The notes beneath the pieces were generated by a model that saw nothing but the letters and a program-made list of their open reading frames with translations, was not told where the DNA came from and searched no databases. The translations under genes and the position numbers were made by a program. A stretch of 23,835 nucleotides of DNA from Bacteriovoracaceae bacterium UBA4096 (GTDB lineage: Bacteria > Bdellovibrionota > Bacteriovoracia > Bacteriovoracales > Bacteriovoracaceae), in the NCBI GenBank assembly GCA_002381945.1, contig DFXY01000057.1, forward strand, positions 1-23,835, in the 5' to 3' direction. This document shows positions 23,427 through 23,835 of the stretch, piece after piece (positions within the stretch are counted from its first letter, which is position 1; each line of letters starts with the position of its first letter).

Positions 23427-23454
23427 TTGTCTGACCCCGCAAAATGCCTATAAT
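23427..23454 (+). promoter_or_regulatory. sucC: candidate sigma70 promoter of sucC
   Basis: TTGTCT (23427-23432), 16-base spacer and a consensus TATAAT (23449-23454), placing the start near 23461 with a leader of about 28 bases before the ATG. This is the best promoter match in the window. Confidence 0.65.
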
Positions 23455-23488
23455 GTGACCTATTCAAATGTAGTTTTAAGGAGAGCCT

Positions 23489-23835
23489 ATGAATGTTCAT
23501 GAGTACCAGGCCAAAGACCTGATGCGACAGTTTAACATCGCGGTCTTAAAAGGTGGAGTTGCCAACACTCCAGCTGAGGCGGTGGAAGTTGCCAAGAAAT
23601 TGGAAGGAAAGATTTGGGTAGTAAAAGCTCAGATTCATGCTGGCGGCCGTGGTAAGGGTGGTGGAGTTAAACTCGCTCGCTCTCTGGAAGAAGTAGAAAC
23701 GCTTGCTAAGGAAATCCTTGGTATGCAACTTGTTACTCACCAAACAGGTCCTGAAGGTAAGAAAGTTCTTAAAGTTCTTATCGAGCAGGGTTGCGATATT
23801 GATCATGAGTACTACTGCGGTATCGTTCTTGACCG
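23489..23835 (+). CDS. sucC: succinyl-CoA synthetase beta subunit, 5' part
   Basis: The first 115 codons of SucC, the ADP/GDP-forming subunit of the TCA-cycle enzyme that makes succinate and a nucleoside triphosphate from succinyl-CoA. It begins MNVHEYQAKDLM, followed by WVVKAQIHAGGRGKGGGVKL and LVTHQTGPEGK, all standard ATP-grasp SucC segments. TAAGGAG lies six bases before the ATG. The gene runs off the right edge. The following gene is expected to be sucD, but it is not in view. Codons are mostly GGT, GTT, CGT and CTT, as in highly expressed genes. Confidence 0.95.
   Translation, partial: MNVHEYQAKDLMRQFNIAVLKGGVANTPAEAVEVAKKLEGKIWVVKAQIHAGGRGKGGGVKLARSLEEVETLAKEILGMQLVTHQTGPEGKKVLKVLIEQGCDIDHEYYCGIVLD

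Noticed and set aside
1..23835. CRISPR arrays, tRNA/rRNA genes, transposases, integrases, prophage or restriction-modification genes
   Set aside because: No regular repeats, no clover-leaf-like spacers and no matching proteins were seen on either strand.

Overview
The window looks like an ordinary chromosomal stretch from a Gram-negative, moderately AT-rich predatory-type bacterium, most likely Bdellovibrionota in the Bacteriovorax/Peredibacter range. The basis is the Pal and CpoB envelope lipoproteins, many signal-peptide and lipobox proteins, a GldA/F/G-like ABC operon next to a DUF4340 protein, and a dense nucleotide-salvage block. Taxonomy is inferred from gene content; no rRNA or other marker gene of high resolution is present. 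I see no mobile element, prophage, CRISPR array or tRNA.

Layout. Positions 1-1107 (minus): a partial DUF4105 exported protein coupled to a small exported protein. 1272-2830 (plus): a lipoprotein coupled to a probable outer-membrane beta-barrel protein. 2807-3814 (minus): a DHH/DHHA1 phosphoesterase of the NrnA type. 3887-9056 (plus): five tightly linked genes for a GldA/F/G-like ABC system, a DUF4340 protein and a Yip1-like membrane protein. 9194-13206 (plus): thymidine kinase, a uracil phosphoribosyltransferase-like protein, hypoxanthine phosphoribosyltransferase, a GHMP kinase and a cysteine-cluster protein. 13184-13690 (minus): a small membrane protein. 13749-15598 (plus): a DUF2252 kinase-like protein coupled to a TauE/SafE permease. 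19869 down to 15588 (minus): a long apparent operon pal, DUF4398 lipoprotein, cpoB, tsaD, ksgA, smpB, DUF2203. 20211-21128 (minus): an arginase-family hydrolase ending in the only strong intrinsic terminator I see. 21159-22526 (plus): a GYF_2-domain membrane protein. 22483-23370 (minus): a metallo-beta-lactamase-fold hydrolase. 23489-23835 (plus): the start of sucC.

How the genes work together. The salvage block can turn thymidine, a pyrimidine base and hypoxanthine/guanine directly into nucleotides, which fits a bacterium that consumes the contents of other cells. The pal operon joins outer-membrane/peptidoglycan tethering to translation-quality genes (tRNA t6A, 16S rRNA dimethylation, trans-translation). 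Gene packing is very tight: many ATGA or TAATG junctions, and all four convergent gene pairs overlap at their 3' ends.

Nothing here is clearly a new defence or mobile system. The best candidates for new biology are the UPRTase-like enzyme with an altered uracil loop, the cysteine-cluster protein behind the GHMP kinase, the likely leaderless DUF2252-TauE transcript, the overlapping convergent ends, and a small ORF with an apparently broken leader upstream of pal.
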